Of a stretch of 64,000 bases of DNA, positions 26,833-36,841 are shown one piece after another; position 1 is the first letter of the stretch, and the number at the start of each line of letters is the position of its first letter. The notes below the pieces were generated by a model that was not told the origin of the DNA, did no database searches, and saw only the letters and a list, made by a program, of their open reading frames with translations. A program made the position numbers and the translations under genes. Source of the stretch: Pseudocolwellia agarivorans (GTDB lineage: Bacteria > Pseudomonadota > Gammaproteobacteria > Enterobacterales > Alteromonadaceae); the NCBI RefSeq assembly GCF_002000085.1, contig NZ_MUZU01000010.1:1-64000 (forward strand), in the 5' to 3' direction.

Positions 26833-28206
26833 TTAGTTACTTAGCCATTGCATACCTGTTGCAAATCTATTTTCAAATCCTTTCCAAGGTGCTGGAACCT
26901 TATCGTTAATTGGTTTTTGGTTAGAACTTCCAGGTAAATTGAGATATTCACATTTATCTGTTTTTTGTTTTACGTGGCAATCCATTAAAGCTAAAGCAAA
27001 ATGTTTATTAATATTATTTAACTTAATGGTACTCCAGCTTCCTTCTATATAGTGCCCCATATCAATGCTGTTTGCATAAGAGGCTAAGGGAGCAGGGTGA
27101 GGTGCTATATTATGTCGAGCATTTTCATAGGTGAGTAAGTATTTATTTTTTGAACCTGTTTGTTTATATAAATCTTTAATACTGTTGTAATCAGAAATAT
27201 CATCTAAATCACCAGATAAATACATGATCGGCGTTTTAATTGATTTGACGCTTTCCGGGTTGAACAAACCATGTTGACTTCCCCAAGGGGCAAAAGCCAT
27301 TGCTGCTTTCCATTTACTACTCACAACGGCATTAGCATATTGCCCTCCAGCACAGCTATTAAGTACAGGAATTATTTTTTTTATTTGTTCAGGATCTTTT
27401 ATTCCTGTGAACATAGCGGCTGTTTTTTCATTAAAATTATAACACCCACCTATGGTATTCACTGCGCCGTATCCCCCCATAGAATACCCAATTACCCCAA
27501 CGTTTTCTGTATCAATAACGTTAGATAGAAAGTTATCATTTGTGGTGAAATAGTTGGACGTAAATTGTTGATCACGTGAGCGATTAAGTAATGTACTTAC
27601 AAATCCTTTCCATGGTGCATTTTTTACATCTATTTCGGCTGTTGTTGAGTCTGTATGGTCAATTGATGCAACAATATAACCATGAGATGCCAAATGTTCA
27701 CCAAGATAAAACATTAATGTTCTATAGCCTGTATAACCATGAGATAAAACAATAAGAGGATATTTTTCGTCTTTAGCTAGATGTACTTCAACATCGCGGT
27801 AAGCATTGGCTTTAATTGAAAATGGTAGCCCTAATTTTGTTTGGTTTTGGTAAATTGTTTTAGTTGTATTCTTTATTAGTGATTTATCCGTTGGATACCA
27901 AACTTCTATTTTTAGCTGTCTGTCTTTAAGTGTTTGGCTAATAGGATCTAATTGTTTAGGATTTACAATACTAAGCGTTTTAACACCAACAATATAATCA
28001 CCTTTAGCTGATAGTTCAGGGGCAATACTTACTTTTACCTGAGGGTAAAGCTGTTCAGCGCTATCGTAACTATCTGTATCGAAGGTTTTTTTTGATAACA
28101 CCTTGTTATTTTGAATCTCATTTTTAACTAAACTTTGGCTACATCCTGCAATCATTAAACTGGCAGATAATAGGCTTAAACTTAGCAGTACATTTTTAAT
28201 GAACAT
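26833..28206 (-). CDS. lipoprotein alpha/beta-hydrolase, PAF-acetylhydrolase-like
   Basis: The 457-residue precursor has a signal peptide ending in the lipobox MIAGC (Cys22), so it is a lipoprotein. The alpha/beta-hydrolase core shows the oxyanion segment VLSHGYTGYR, the nucleophile elbow GYSMGG (Ser242), an Asp in LSGDLDDISD and a His in YENARHNIAPH. This is the layout of platelet-activating-factor acetylhydrolase isoform II and related esterases. The substrate in bacteria is not defined; short acyl esters or oxidised lipids are possible. It is 47 bp upstream-oriented from the Gfo/Idh gene on the same strand. Confidence 0.8.
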   Translation of the reverse strand: MFIKNVLLSLSLLSASLMIAGCSQSLVKNEIQNNKVLSKKTFDTDSYDSAEQLYPQVKVSIAPELSAKGDYIVGVKTLSIVNPKQLDPISQTLKDRQLKIEVWYPTDKSLIKNTTKTIYQNQTKLGLPFSIKANAYRDVEVHLAKDEKYPLIVLSHGYTGYRTLMFYLGEHLASHGYIVASIDHTDSTTAEIDVKNAPWKGFVSTLLNRSRDQQFTSNYFTTNDNFLSNVIDTENVGVIGYSMGGYGAVNTIGGCYNFNEKTAAMFTGIKDPEQIKKIIPVLNSCAGGQYANAVVSSKWKAAMAFAPWGSQHGLFNPESVKSIKTPIMYLSGDLDDISDYNSIKDLYKQTGSKNKYLLTYENARHNIAPHPAPLASYANSIDMGHYIEGSWSTIKLNNINKHFALALMDCHVKQKTDKCEYLNLPGSSNQKPINDKVPAPWKGFENRFATGMQWLSN

Positions 28207-28253
28207 GAGTTTTCCTTAATTGATTAGATAAAGTGAATTTGAGTTAAGTAACA

Positions 28254-29237
28254 TTAATCTTCTTTGTAAACTAGATTCCATTGCTTTCTTAGTGTGTCCA
28301 TAGTTTCTATTATCGCGAGTGATTCAGAAAGAGGGAGTACGGGGCTTTGTGTTAAGTTAGATGATATACATTTATTTGCATGTTCAATTTCATAAACAAA
28401 ATTTTCCTCTTCTGCGCGAGGAAAGTTAATAACCCGCGTAGTTTGCTCAGGAAGGTGAATATGTATTTCTCGTGCACCTAAAAATTCAGGAACTCGAATA
28501 TAACCTTTAGAGCCACAAATAATCGCTTCAGTGGGAGAGTGATCTTTTATCGAGGAAGAAAGCACGGCCCGTTGACCTTTCTCATATTCAAATAAATAAA
28601 ATGAGCTTTCATCTATACCTGTTTCCCCTATAACCGCCGAGCTTTTTATATGAGTAGGGTGTTTACCAAACACAAGGTTAGCAAAAGTTATAGGATATAT
28701 ACCTAGATCGAGTAAAGCTCCTCCTGCTAACTCCTTATTCATCAAACGGTGAGACGGACCAAAATTTCCAGTGATACTAAAATGAGCTTTTAGCGTATCT
28801 ATTTCGCCAATAATTCCTTCTGTTATTAGGGATTGTAGTTTTTCAATAGCAGGTAAAAATCGTGTCCAAACGGCCTCCATTAAAAATAAACTTTTAGCTT
28901 CAGCAAGAGACATCAGTTCAAGTAATTGCTTAGCATTAATCGTGATAGGTTTTTCGCATAACACATGTTTATTATGGGCAATACACAGCTTAGCGTTTTC
29001 ATAATGAAAATTATGAGGCGTTGCAATGTAAACAGCATCAATGTTTTTATCATTTACTAAGTCGTCATAGTTGGTATAAAACTTATCAACCTTATACTTT
29101 TTTGCAAATGACTCAGCTTTATTGGGAGTGTTAGACGCTACAGCACATAAAGTTCCTGAATTTATTTTTCCTAAACTTTGTGCAAATTGATGGGCTATGT
29201 TACCGCAGCCTATTAGTCCCCATTTTATTTGACGCAT
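28254..29237 (-). CDS. Gfo/Idh/MocA-family NAD(P)-dependent oxidoreductase
   Basis: The 327-residue protein begins with the Rossmann motif GLIGCGNIAHQFAQSL. The family signature CEKPIT lies at about residues 94-99, with the Lys that acts with substrate hydroxyls. The C-terminal alpha/beta domain contains GGALLDLGIYPI. The closest type by eye is the dimeric dihydrodiol dehydrogenase/1,5-anhydrofructose reductase group. A sugar or sugar-derived substrate is likely but unidentified. The gene precedes the lipoprotein esterase by 47 bp on the same strand, so both may be co-transcribed. Confidence 0.82.
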   Translation of the reverse strand: MRQIKWGLIGCGNIAHQFAQSLGKINSGTLCAVASNTPNKAESFAKKYKVDKFYTNYDDLVNDKNIDAVYIATPHNFHYENAKLCIAHNKHVLCEKPITINAKQLLELMSLAEAKSLFLMEAVWTRFLPAIEKLQSLITEGIIGEIDTLKAHFSITGNFGPSHRLMNKELAGGALLDLGIYPITFANLVFGKHPTHIKSSAVIGETGIDESSFYLFEYEKGQRAVLSSSIKDHSPTEAIICGSKGYIRVPEFLGAREIHIHLPEQTTRVINFPRAEEENFVYEIEHANKCISSNLTQSPVLPLSESLAIIETMDTLRKQWNLVYKED

Positions 29238-29511
29238 TTTTATTCCTTGCTGAAAATTTTAAAGATATATTCTAGAATAACGATTTAATAGGATTTTGTA
29301 TAATGATACCAACCTCAATAATCAATTGATCGCTTCCATGGTTTTAAAGTCAGTTAACTTAATTAAGCAAACGGGCATGCAACACATTAACTTAAAATAA
29401 AGAAAGCAATGTTTCAGTTTTGTTAAAGGGTTAAAAAAACGCTTTAACTTAAGAATTATCGTAATGACAGTTCTTTAATTAAAGCGTGTAGAGTGTCTAA
29501 ATAACGCGGTA

Positions 29512-31014
29512 TTACGCTGAACGCGCAATAACTGTAGGATGATTTTCTATATACGTACTCAAATTTTCTATTTCTTCAGCACTTAAATACAAACCACGCT
29601 TGGTACGTCTCCAAATAACATCTTCAACAGTTAACGCCCATTCGTTATCTATTAAATAGTCTATTTCTTTAGCATATAAATCTTTGCCAAAACATTTACC
29701 TAAAGCGGTTTCGTTTTCAGCGCCTTCTAAAAGCTTATGCGTGTATGAACCGTAACTTCTAACATAGCGAACGATTAACGAACTAGTTAACCATGGATAC
29801 TTACTTTTAAGTTCGGCTTGAAGGCTTGTTTTATTATCAAAATTGCCACCAGGCAAGGCTTTAAACTTTGTCCAAGCTGGTCCTATGTTAGGGAAATATT
29901 GAGATACTTTATTTATAGCCGCTTCAGATAGCTTTCTATAAGTAGTAATTTTTCCACCAAATATAGATAAAATAGGTGTATGCTTATTATCGTCACTTAA
30001 TTCTAAAGTGTAATCTCTAGTAACAGCTTGAGCGGAATCAGATTCATCATCTAACAGAGGTCTAACACCAGAGTAAGTTGTCACTATATCTTCACGAGAT
30101 ATCTTCTTATTGAAATACTCGTTAGTAATATTGACCAAATAATTTATTTCATCATCAGATATTTTTACATCACTCGGATTACCCTTATGTTCGATGTCGG
30201 TCGTACCAATTAATGAAAACTCTTCTTCAAAAGGTATTACAAATACGATGCGTTGATCTGAGTTTTGTAACATATAAGCTTGTTTTTCATCATGAATTCG
30301 AGGAACAACAATATGGCTCCCTTTAACTAAGCGAACATTTTGTGGTGATTTTATTGGTAGGGCGTCATCAAACAATTTAGCTACCCACGGACCAGACGCA
30401 TTAACAATCGCTTTGGTTTTAACTTGGGTTTCTTTTCCGGTCAATACATCTTTAAGAGTTACAACCCAAAGCTCGTTATCTCTAGTGGCATTGATACATT
30501 TAGTTCGTGTCAGAATAGTGGCATTGTTTTCTTTAGCTGAAAGTGCATTAAGTACCACTAATCGAGCATCATCTACCCAGCCATCAGAATACTCAAAGCC
30601 TTTTTTTATGGAAGGTACAAGTACACTGTCTTCAGCAAACTTTATGCCTCTAGAAGAAGGTAAAGTAACGCGTTTGGCAAGATTGTCATATAAAAATAAG
30701 CCAGCTCTGATCATCCATGAAGGCCTCAGATGGCGTTGATGAGGTAGTCTAAAGACTAAAGGTTTAATAATATGAGGAGCATTCTTTATTAGCACTTCGC
30801 GTTCTGCTAATGCTTCTTTTACTAATCTAAATTCGTAATGTTCTAAATAACGTAAACCACCATGTATTAATTTACTGCTATTTGATGAAGTGGCTGAAGC
30901 TAAATCATTTTGCTCACATAATAGAACATTAAGACCTCTACCAGCCGCATCTGCTGCAGTGCCTGTTCCGTTAATACCACCGCCAATTACAACGATATCA
31001 AACGTATCACTCAT
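29512..31014 (-). CDS. glpD: aerobic glycerol-3-phosphate dehydrogenase
   Basis: The 500-residue FAD enzyme has the dinucleotide fold GGGINGTGTAADAAGRGLN at residues 11-29, then SSKLIHGGLRYLE and SGVRPLLDD, which are GlpD signatures. It oxidises sn-glycerol 3-phosphate to dihydroxyacetone phosphate at the inner membrane and feeds the quinone pool. Length matches E. coli GlpD (501). It has its own promoter region, since a strong terminator separates it from glpR upstream. A GlpR-like operator lies at 31086-31105, 72 bp before the ATG. Confidence 0.96.
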   Translation of the reverse strand: MSDTFDIVVIGGGINGTGTAADAAGRGLNVLLCEQNDLASATSSNSSKLIHGGLRYLEHYEFRLVKEALAEREVLIKNAPHIIKPLVFRLPHQRHLRPSWMIRAGLFLYDNLAKRVTLPSSRGIKFAEDSVLVPSIKKGFEYSDGWVDDARLVVLNALSAKENNATILTRTKCINATRDNELWVVTLKDVLTGKETQVKTKAIVNASGPWVAKLFDDALPIKSPQNVRLVKGSHIVVPRIHDEKQAYMLQNSDQRIVFVIPFEEEFSLIGTTDIEHKGNPSDVKISDDEINYLVNITNEYFNKKISREDIVTTYSGVRPLLDDESDSAQAVTRDYTLELSDDNKHTPILSIFGGKITTYRKLSEAAINKVSQYFPNIGPAWTKFKALPGGNFDNKTSLQAELKSKYPWLTSSLIVRYVRSYGSYTHKLLEGAENETALGKCFGKDLYAKEIDYLIDNEWALTVEDVIWRRTKRGLYLSAEEIENLSTYIENHPTVIARSA

Positions 31015-31085
31015 TTAGATTACTCACTTATTAACAATTTCTTACTATTTAATTCGAATCTCGAATTTTCGTTATGGAGTATAAT

Positions 31086-31105
31086 AGTGTTCGTTTATGT
31101 TCATA
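31086..31105 (-). promoter_or_regulatory. GlpR-like operator upstream of glpD
   Basis: agtgttcgtttatgttcata fits the E. coli GlpR pattern (half-site WATKYTCGWW, inverted) at 16 of 20 positions, with a good left half-site. A weaker TTCG-containing stretch lies at 31049-31070. Confidence 0.5.
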
Positions 31106-31152
31106 TGCAAGTAAAAATGAAAATTAAATGAAAAAAAATAAATTTTAGATAT

Positions 31153-31182
31153 AAAAAAATGCAGATAAACTGCATTTTTTTA
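31153..31182 (-). terminator. terminator between glpR and glpD
   Basis: AAAAAAATGCAG and CTGCATTTTTTT pair perfectly around a 5-nt loop, 32 bp past the glpR stop. It works in either direction on paper and separates glpR from glpD transcription. Confidence 0.85.
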
Positions 31183-31213
31183 TAGGGGATTTATTACTTT
31201 ATATCGTTATTAC

Positions 31214-31972
31214 TTAAATAACATGAGTTATTACGTTATGAGTTTCCAATAACTCGGTTAATTCTCCAGGGGGGACTTCATCAGTAAATAAATGATCTAT
31301 TTGAGATATACTTCCTTGCTTAACCATGGCATTTCTACCAAATTTAGAATGGTCTGTTGCTAAAATAACGGTAGTCGAGTTTTCAATAATAGCTTGTGCA
31401 ACCTTTACTTCTCTGAAATCAAAATCGAGTAAGGAACCATCAGCACTGATACCGCTAATACCAATAATACCGAAGTCCATGTGAAATTGGCTGATAAAAT
31501 CACAGGTGGCTTCACCTATTATGCCTCCGTCTTTATGGCGCACCTCACCGGCAGCAATAATAACGGTAAAGTCTTCTTTTACCGACAATATAGTGGCGAC
31601 ATGAATATTGTTTGTAACTATGTTGAGGTTGGAATGGTTCAGGAGCTCTTTAGCTATCGTTTCTGTTGTGGTTCCTATATTAATAAATATTGAAGCACCA
31701 TTAGGAATAAGGCTGGCTACTTGTTTGGCTATTTGTTCTTTTGCATCTAAATTCATTATCTTACGGGATTGATATGAAGCATTAGCACTACTTGAAGTCG
31801 CTTCGGCACCACCATGATGTCTGATCAAAGCACCTTCTTCAGCAAGCTTATTTAAATCCCTTCTGATCGTTTGTGGGGTAACATTAAAATGTTGTACAAG
31901 AGTATCTATGTTCACAAAACCATTTTTGTGAACAAACTCAACCAACTCTGTTTGTCGTTGATTTAAACTCAT
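31214..31972 (-). CDS. glpR: glycerol-3-phosphate regulon repressor
   Basis: The 252-residue DeoR-family repressor has the N-terminal winged HTH VDTLVQHFNVTPQTIRRDLN at about residues 19-38, followed by a DeoRC effector domain with GTTTETIAKEL and DHSKFGR. It is placed divergently from glpK and upstream of glpD, as expected of GlpR. The inducer is glycerol 3-phosphate in E. coli. A 19/20 match to the GlpR operator lies in the glpR-glpK gap, so it probably regulates itself and glpK; a second such match lies between the two galactosidase genes far downstream. Confidence 0.93.
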   Translation of the reverse strand: MSLNQRQTELVEFVHKNGFVNIDTLVQHFNVTPQTIRRDLNKLAEEGALIRHHGGAEATSSSANASYQSRKIMNLDAKEQIAKQVASLIPNGASIFINIGTTTETIAKELLNHSNLNIVTNNIHVATILSVKEDFTVIIAAGEVRHKDGGIIGEATCDFISQFHMDFGIIGISGISADGSLLDFDFREVKVAQAIIENSTTVILATDHSKFGRNAMVKQGSISQIDHLFTDEVPPGELTELLETHNVITHVI

Positions 31973-32112
31973 GAATAATAACCTTCCATTTATTATAGCT
32001 AAAAATTATTGGCAATAACTTACGCGCTTTTGATTTTTATACACTATATTTACTTAAACTAATTAATTATCTCACATAAATCTCTGTAATCCAAAATTCG
32101 AAAATAAACAAA

Positions 32113-32132
32113 AATGTTCGTAATTGAAAATA
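32113..32132 (+). promoter_or_regulatory. GlpR operator between glpR and glpK
   Basis: aatgttcgtaattgaaaata fits the GlpR palindrome (WATKYTCGWW and its inverse) at 19 of 20 positions. A second, weaker candidate (15 of 20) starts about 20 bp upstream at 32093. They lie about 75-95 bp before the glpK ATG. Confidence 0.75.
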
Positions 32133-32206
32133 AATGTTGATTTAATTGTTTGTTATGTGCATTATCGAATCAAGAGATTAGTACTATTGGAATAATAATT
32201 ATCACA

Positions 32207-33685
32207 ATGTCCAAATATATTTTATCTATAGATCAAGGCACAACAAGCTCAAGAGCAATATTGTTCACTGAAAAGGGGTTGGTTTTTGCAGTGGCTCAAG
32301 CTGAGTTTCAACAGCATTTCCCTCAAGATGGTTGGGTAGAGCATAACCCTAACGACATATGGGAAAGTGTTGTAGATGTTTGTAAACGCGTTTTAAAAGA
32401 CAACGATGTATCTGCGAGTCAAATTATTGCTATCGGTGTTACAAACCAGCGTGAAACAACATTAGTTTGGGATAGAAAAACAGGAAAAACGCTCTATAAC
32501 GCTATTGTTTGGCAGGATAGAAGAACTGCTGACTACTGCGAATCTATTACAACAGAACAAACATCTGAATTAATTAATAGCAGAACAGGTTTGTTATTAG
32601 ATCCTTATTTTTCAGCGACAAAAATAAAATGGATTCTTGATAATGTTGAAGGTGCTAGAGAGCAAGCCAATAAAGGCGACTTAGCTTTTGGTACGGTTGA
32701 CAGTTTCATTTTATGGCATTTAACCCAAGGTGAAGTGCATAGAACTGATGCAACTAATGCTTCGCGTACTATGATTTTCAATATTCATACCCAAGAGTGG
32801 GATGAAGAGCTTCTTTCACTTTTCGATATACCACATTCAATGTTACCTGAAGTTATGGATTCATCTTGTGAATTCGGTATTTGCGCACCTGATATATTAG
32901 GTGCGCCTATTCCTATCTTAGGCGTAGCAGGTGATCAGCAAGCCGCTTTATTTGGTCAAGCATGTTTTAAAGAAGGTATGGCTAAAAGTACTTATGGTAC
33001 AGGCTGTTTCTTAATGCTTAACACAGGCGATAAAGCCTTAAAGTCGAAAAATAAATTACTGACAACCGTTGCCTATCGTTTAAACGGTAAACCAACCTAT
33101 GCTATTGAAGGTAGTATCTTTATGGCAGGAGCAACGATTCAATGGATACGTGACGGACTTAAACTGATTGAGTGTGCAAGTGAGACAGAAAGCATTGTTG
33201 AAGGTATGCCTTTTGATCATGGCGTTATGCTAGTACCGGCGTTTACAGGGTTAGGTGCACCGTATTGGGATCCTAATGCTCGTGGTGCTATTTTAGGATT
33301 AACACGTGATTCAGGCATCAAAGAAATTGTTACTGCAGGTTTACAGTCGGTTTGCTACCAAACAAAAGATCTGCAAAAAGCCATGGAAAATGATGGTTTA
33401 CGCCCAACTAAATTAAGAGTTGATGGCGGTATGGTAGCTAATAATTGGGTGTTATCTTTTCTTTCAAACATCTTAGGGGCTGAAGTTGACCGTCCTCAAA
33501 TTATCGAAACTACCGCTTTAGGCGTTGCCTATTTAGCCGGTTTACAGGCTGGTGTTTATTCTTCAATAGAGGAATTAGCTGATATGTGGCATTGCGATAG
33601 AAAATTTGAACCGAATATGCCAGCAGAGCAAAGAAATGAGCTATATAACCAATGGTTAGCGGCCATTAAAAAAGTACAAAGTTAA
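32207..33685 (+). CDS. glpK: glycerol kinase
   Basis: The 492-residue FGGY-family kinase begins [24 protein letters not shown] features include [14 protein letters not shown], the catalytic-Asp region [15 protein letters not shown] and [11 protein letters not shown]. It phosphorylates glycerol to sn-glycerol 3-phosphate in the cytoplasm. I start at ATG 32207; the in-frame ATG at 32150 would add 19 residues not found in the family and would overlap the operator region's leader. No glpF gene for a glycerol channel is present beside it. A terminator with a perfect 10-bp stem follows. Confidence 0.96.
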   Translation: MSKYILSIDQGTTSSRAILFTEKGLVFAVAQAEFQQHFPQDGWVEHNPNDIWESVVDVCKRVLKDNDVSASQIIAIGVTNQRETTLVWDRKTGKTLYNAIVWQDRRTADYCESITTEQTSELINSRTGLLLDPYFSATKIKWILDNVEGAREQANKGDLAFGTVDSFILWHLTQGEVHRTDATNASRTMIFNIHTQEWDEELLSLFDIPHSMLPEVMDSSCEFGICAPDILGAPIPILGVAGDQQAALFGQACFKEGMAKSTYGTGCFLMLNTGDKALKSKNKLLTTVAYRLNGKPTYAIEGSIFMAGATIQWIRDGLKLIECASETESIVEGMPFDHGVMLVPAFTGLGAPYWDPNARGAILGLTRDSGIKEIVTAGLQSVCYQTKDLQKAMENDGLRPTKLRVDGGMVANNWVLSFLSNILGAEVDRPQIIETTALGVAYLAGLQAGVYSSIEELADMWHCDRKFEPNMPAEQRNELYNQWLAAIKKVQS

Positions 33686-33734
33686 TTTATTTTCGCATTA
33701 TTTACTAGTGAGAATAAATTACAAAAAAATAAAC

Positions 33735-33772
33735 TTGTATTAGCTCGGTTTAATACTCGCTAATACAATTTT
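33735..33772 (+). terminator. terminator after glpK
   Basis: A perfect stem TTGTATTAGC/GCTAATACAA encloses a 14-nt loop and is followed by TTTTAT. An additional hairpin with arms TAATTTATTTTCGC and GTGAGAATAAATTA overlaps the glpK stop at 33683-33721. Confidence 0.7.
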
Positions 33773-33849
33773 ATAAAAGATTAACTAATAATATAAGTTA
33801 ACAACAAGCAAGTAGTAAAACACAACATAACACAACAAAGGGGAAGACA

Positions 33850-36606
33850 ATGTCTACTAAATATGTATCTACATTTGGTAAACGTACGAGTATTGCGTTA
33901 GCTGTAGCAACGGCACTAAGTAGTGCTACTGTAATAGCTGCTGATACTGCTAAAGAACAAGAAGTTGAAGTTATTACCGTAACGGGTATGCTAGGTAGCC
34001 TTAAAGCGGCTATGATCGATAAAAAATCATCAAACTCAGTATCTGATGGTATCGCTGCAGAAGATTTAGGTAAGTTTCCAGATCTTAACGTAGCTGAATC
34101 ATTACAACGTATTACGGGTGTTTCAATTGACCGTAGTGGTGGTGAGGGGCAAGCGGTAACTGTTCGTGGTTTTGGTCCACAATTTAATACAGTTCTAGTA
34201 AACGGCCGCCAAATTGCTACAGACAGTGCGGGTCGTGAGTTTAACTTCGACATTATCGCTGCTGATCAAATTACAGGTGCTGATGTTTTTAAAACATCCA
34301 CTTCAAGCCTTCAAGAAGGTGGTATCGGTGGTACTATCGATATTTCAACAGCAAGACCATTTGATTATGATGGCTTTCAAGTTGTTGGTTCATTAAAAGG
34401 CATGTATGAAAGTCTTTCTGAAAAAACTTCACCTGCTGCTTCTGTATTAGTAAGCAATACTTTTGCTGACGACACTGTTGGTGTTTTACTAGCAGTAAGT
34501 CATTCAGAACGTGATGTACAAATTAACCGTATTGAGACTGCTGGCTGGCGTCCAGGTCAAACTATTTCTAACAGTCGAGATGGTATTTTATTTTCTAATG
34601 CTTATATTCCTCGTAATTGGGATCAAATTATTGATAACCAAGAGCGTACACGTACCAATGCAAGTTTAGTATTACAATATGCTCCATCTGAAGATGTAAA
34701 TATTACTCTTGATGGTTTTGTATCTAAATTTGAAGTTGAATCACAAGCGACAGATTTAGCATCATGGTTCGAACCTGATCGTGTTGGCAGTGCAACTATT
34801 GATCAAGCAACAGGTACGTTAACTTCTTTCACCCAAGAAATTGGTCTCCATGGTGGTAGTGGTGATCCGGCAAGTGATTTTGTATCCCATACTCGTAATT
34901 CGCGTGATGTAACGACTGAGGGTTTTGGCTTAAACGTTGAGTGGCAAATATCTGATCAATTAGGTGCTACATTTGATGTGTCTACATCAAGTGCTGAAAA
35001 TGATCGTGCTGGTCGAGATCGCTTTAATGTTGTGGGTATAGCAAATAGCTACTCATTTGACGGTACGGGTTCAATACCTACTGTTATACATGGTGGTTTT
35101 GATAACGGTTCTTTACCTGATGCTTCATTATCTCGTTTACATTATAACGAGAAAGGTAATAGATTTACTGATGAAGATGAAGTAAATGAATTCAAAGTTG
35201 ATTTTGTTTATGAAGCTGACGGCGATGTTTTTGAAAAAGCTGAGTTCGGTTTATATCGTCAAGAGCGTGAAAAATCTAGTTTCCAAATTTTTGGTAGCCA
35301 GTGTGAATTCTGTGGTTACGGTACTCCAGCTCCAAATGATGTAATTGACTTTAAACCATTTACAGCTAAAAACTATTTTTCCGGTTTAATTGATACTTTT
35401 TACTCATACGACGGTGATAAGTATGTTGATTATTTAGCATCAGCAGGCTTCCCAATTGAAACCTCATTGCAAAATAACCGTTATACCATTAATGAAGACA
35501 TTACTAGCTTATACATGAACTTTACGTTTGGTTATGAACTTGCTGATATGCCGTTAACTGTTGACTTTGGTGCTCGTTATTCAACAACGAGTATTGAAGC
35601 TGAAGCTATACAAAGTGATATTGCTGATATTGTAGCTACATCCGATTTAACATTATTTGCTAATGTGTTTGGTCCTGAACAGAATATTAGTCAATCAGGT
35701 AGTTACTCTAATTTATTACCTAGTTTAAATGTTAAATTAGAAATCGAAGAAGATATGGTATTACGTTTTGCTGTATACGATTCTTTAACTCGTCCAACTA
35801 TGTCTCAATTGTCTCCGGCAACAACGTATAATGAACCTCGTCGTCAAAACTTAACGGCACAAGGTGGTAACGAAAACCTTAAACCATTTACGTCTGAAAA
35901 CTGGGATATTTCATACGAATGGTACTACGACGATGCAAGCTTGTTTTCATTCGCTGTATTTAGTAAAGAAGTTAATGACTTTATTATTACATTAACAGGT
36001 GAAGAAACTTTTGTTCTAGGAAATCGTATTGGTCCTGACTTTAACTGTGGTGGAGCATTATGTACTCCTGAGCGTGCTCAGGAAGAAGCCGAGTTAAATG
36101 GTCAATCTGAAGTGTATACTGTTACTAGACCACAAAATGGTGAGTCAACGCGTGTTACCGGTTATGAAGTTGCATTAACTCATGTATTTGACAATGGTTT
36201 TGGTTTTACAGCTAACGCAACTGTTGTAAACAGCGATGAGAAAATTGGTGCAGATACAACAACAACATTTGCACTTGAAGGTTTAGGTGATTCACAAAAC
36301 CTTATCTTGTTTTATGAAGCCGACACATGGCAAGCGCGTATTGCTTATAACAACCGTGAAGGTTTCTTAAGATATGTCAACAATGCATCTGCAGGTGGTA
36401 GTACAGGCGAGCCAGTTAATACTGAAACGTTTGGACAGTTAGATATTAGCGCTAGTTTAGACATTAACGAAAATGTTTCTGTATTCTTTGAAGGTATTAA
36501 CATTACCGAAGAAGAATTAGTACAAACAGGTCGTTTTGCTAATCAAGTATACAGCATTGAAGATAACGGCTCTCGTTATGCAATTGGTGTTCGTGCTAAG
36601 TTTTAA
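33850..36606 (+). CDS. TonB-dependent outer-membrane receptor
   Basis: The 918-residue precursor has a signal peptide (cleavage probably after VIAA, near residue 27), a TonB-box-like VEVITVTGM and a plug domain (about 55-180) with LGKFPDLNVAESLQRITGV and FNTVLVNGRQ. A 22-strand barrel follows, ending in the terminal aromatic signature RYAIGVRAKF. It belongs to the Xanthomonas/Caulobacter-type TonB receptor family (TIGR01782 class) used for oligosaccharide uptake. The gene lies between glpK and a halogenase-SapC-symporter group, which points to a carbohydrate. The ligand cannot be read from the sequence. A terminator follows the stop. Confidence 0.93.
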   Translation: MSTKYVSTFGKRTSIALAVATALSSATVIAADTAKEQEVEVITVTGMLGSLKAAMIDKKSSNSVSDGIAAEDLGKFPDLNVAESLQRITGVSIDRSGGEGQAVTVRGFGPQFNTVLVNGRQIATDSAGREFNFDIIAADQITGADVFKTSTSSLQEGGIGGTIDISTARPFDYDGFQVVGSLKGMYESLSEKTSPAASVLVSNTFADDTVGVLLAVSHSERDVQINRIETAGWRPGQTISNSRDGILFSNAYIPRNWDQIIDNQERTRTNASLVLQYAPSEDVNITLDGFVSKFEVESQATDLASWFEPDRVGSATIDQATGTLTSFTQEIGLHGGSGDPASDFVSHTRNSRDVTTEGFGLNVEWQISDQLGATFDVSTSSAENDRAGRDRFNVVGIANSYSFDGTGSIPTVIHGGFDNGSLPDASLSRLHYNEKGNRFTDEDEVNEFKVDFVYEADGDVFEKAEFGLYRQEREKSSFQIFGSQCEFCGYGTPAPNDVIDFKPFTAKNYFSGLIDTFYSYDGDKYVDYLASAGFPIETSLQNNRYTINEDITSLYMNFTFGYELADMPLTVDFGARYSTTSIEAEAIQSDIADIVATSDLTLFANVFGPEQNISQSGSYSNLLPSLNVKLEIEEDMVLRFAVYDSLTRPTMSQLSPATTYNEPRRQNLTAQGGNENLKPFTSENWDISYEWYYDDASLFSFAVFSKEVNDFIITLTGEETFVLGNRIGPDFNCGGALCTPERAQEEAELNGQSEVYTVTRPQNGESTRVTGYEVALTHVFDNGFGFTANATVVNSDEKIGADTTTTFALEGLGDSQNLILFYEADTWQARIAYNNREGFLRYVNNASAGGSTGEPVNTETFGQLDISASLDINENVSVFFEGINITEEELVQTGRFANQVYSIEDNGSRYAIGVRAKF

Positions 36607-36656
36607 TAACGTAACCTAGAAGATAAGTTGTACTTCTTATCTTATCTTATTTAGTT

Positions 36657-36699
36657 ATGGCCTATTACATATATTGAAATATGTACATAGGCCATTTTT
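36657..36699 (+). terminator. terminator after the first TonB receptor
   Basis: ATGGCCTAT/ATAGGCCAT forms a perfect 9-bp stem with internal complementarity in the loop, followed by TTTTT. Confidence 0.85.
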
Positions 36700-36749
36700 A
36701 TAATTAAGCTTTTATATTTAACCTAAAACGCAGAGCTTAATTATAAAAA
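36695..36749. repeat. 16-bp perfect inverted repeat overlapping the terminator T-run
   Basis: TTTTTATAATTAAGCT (36695-36710) and AGCTTAATTATAAAAA (36734-36749) are perfectly complementary with a 23-nt loop. The left arm begins with the T-run of the preceding terminator, so the two structures abut and share bases. Confidence 0.75.
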
Positions 36750-36841
36750 TGTAAAGTGAATCAATCGTTTTAGTTTGTATAGATAAAATATCTATAATCA
36801 TCTATTTTATTAACAACATACGTTAAACAATGGCAGGTTTT

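Noticed and set aside
33687-33696. GlpR-like half-site tattttcgca after glpK
   Set aside because: It lacks a matching second half and lies in a 3' hairpin, so it is probably chance in AT-rich DNA.
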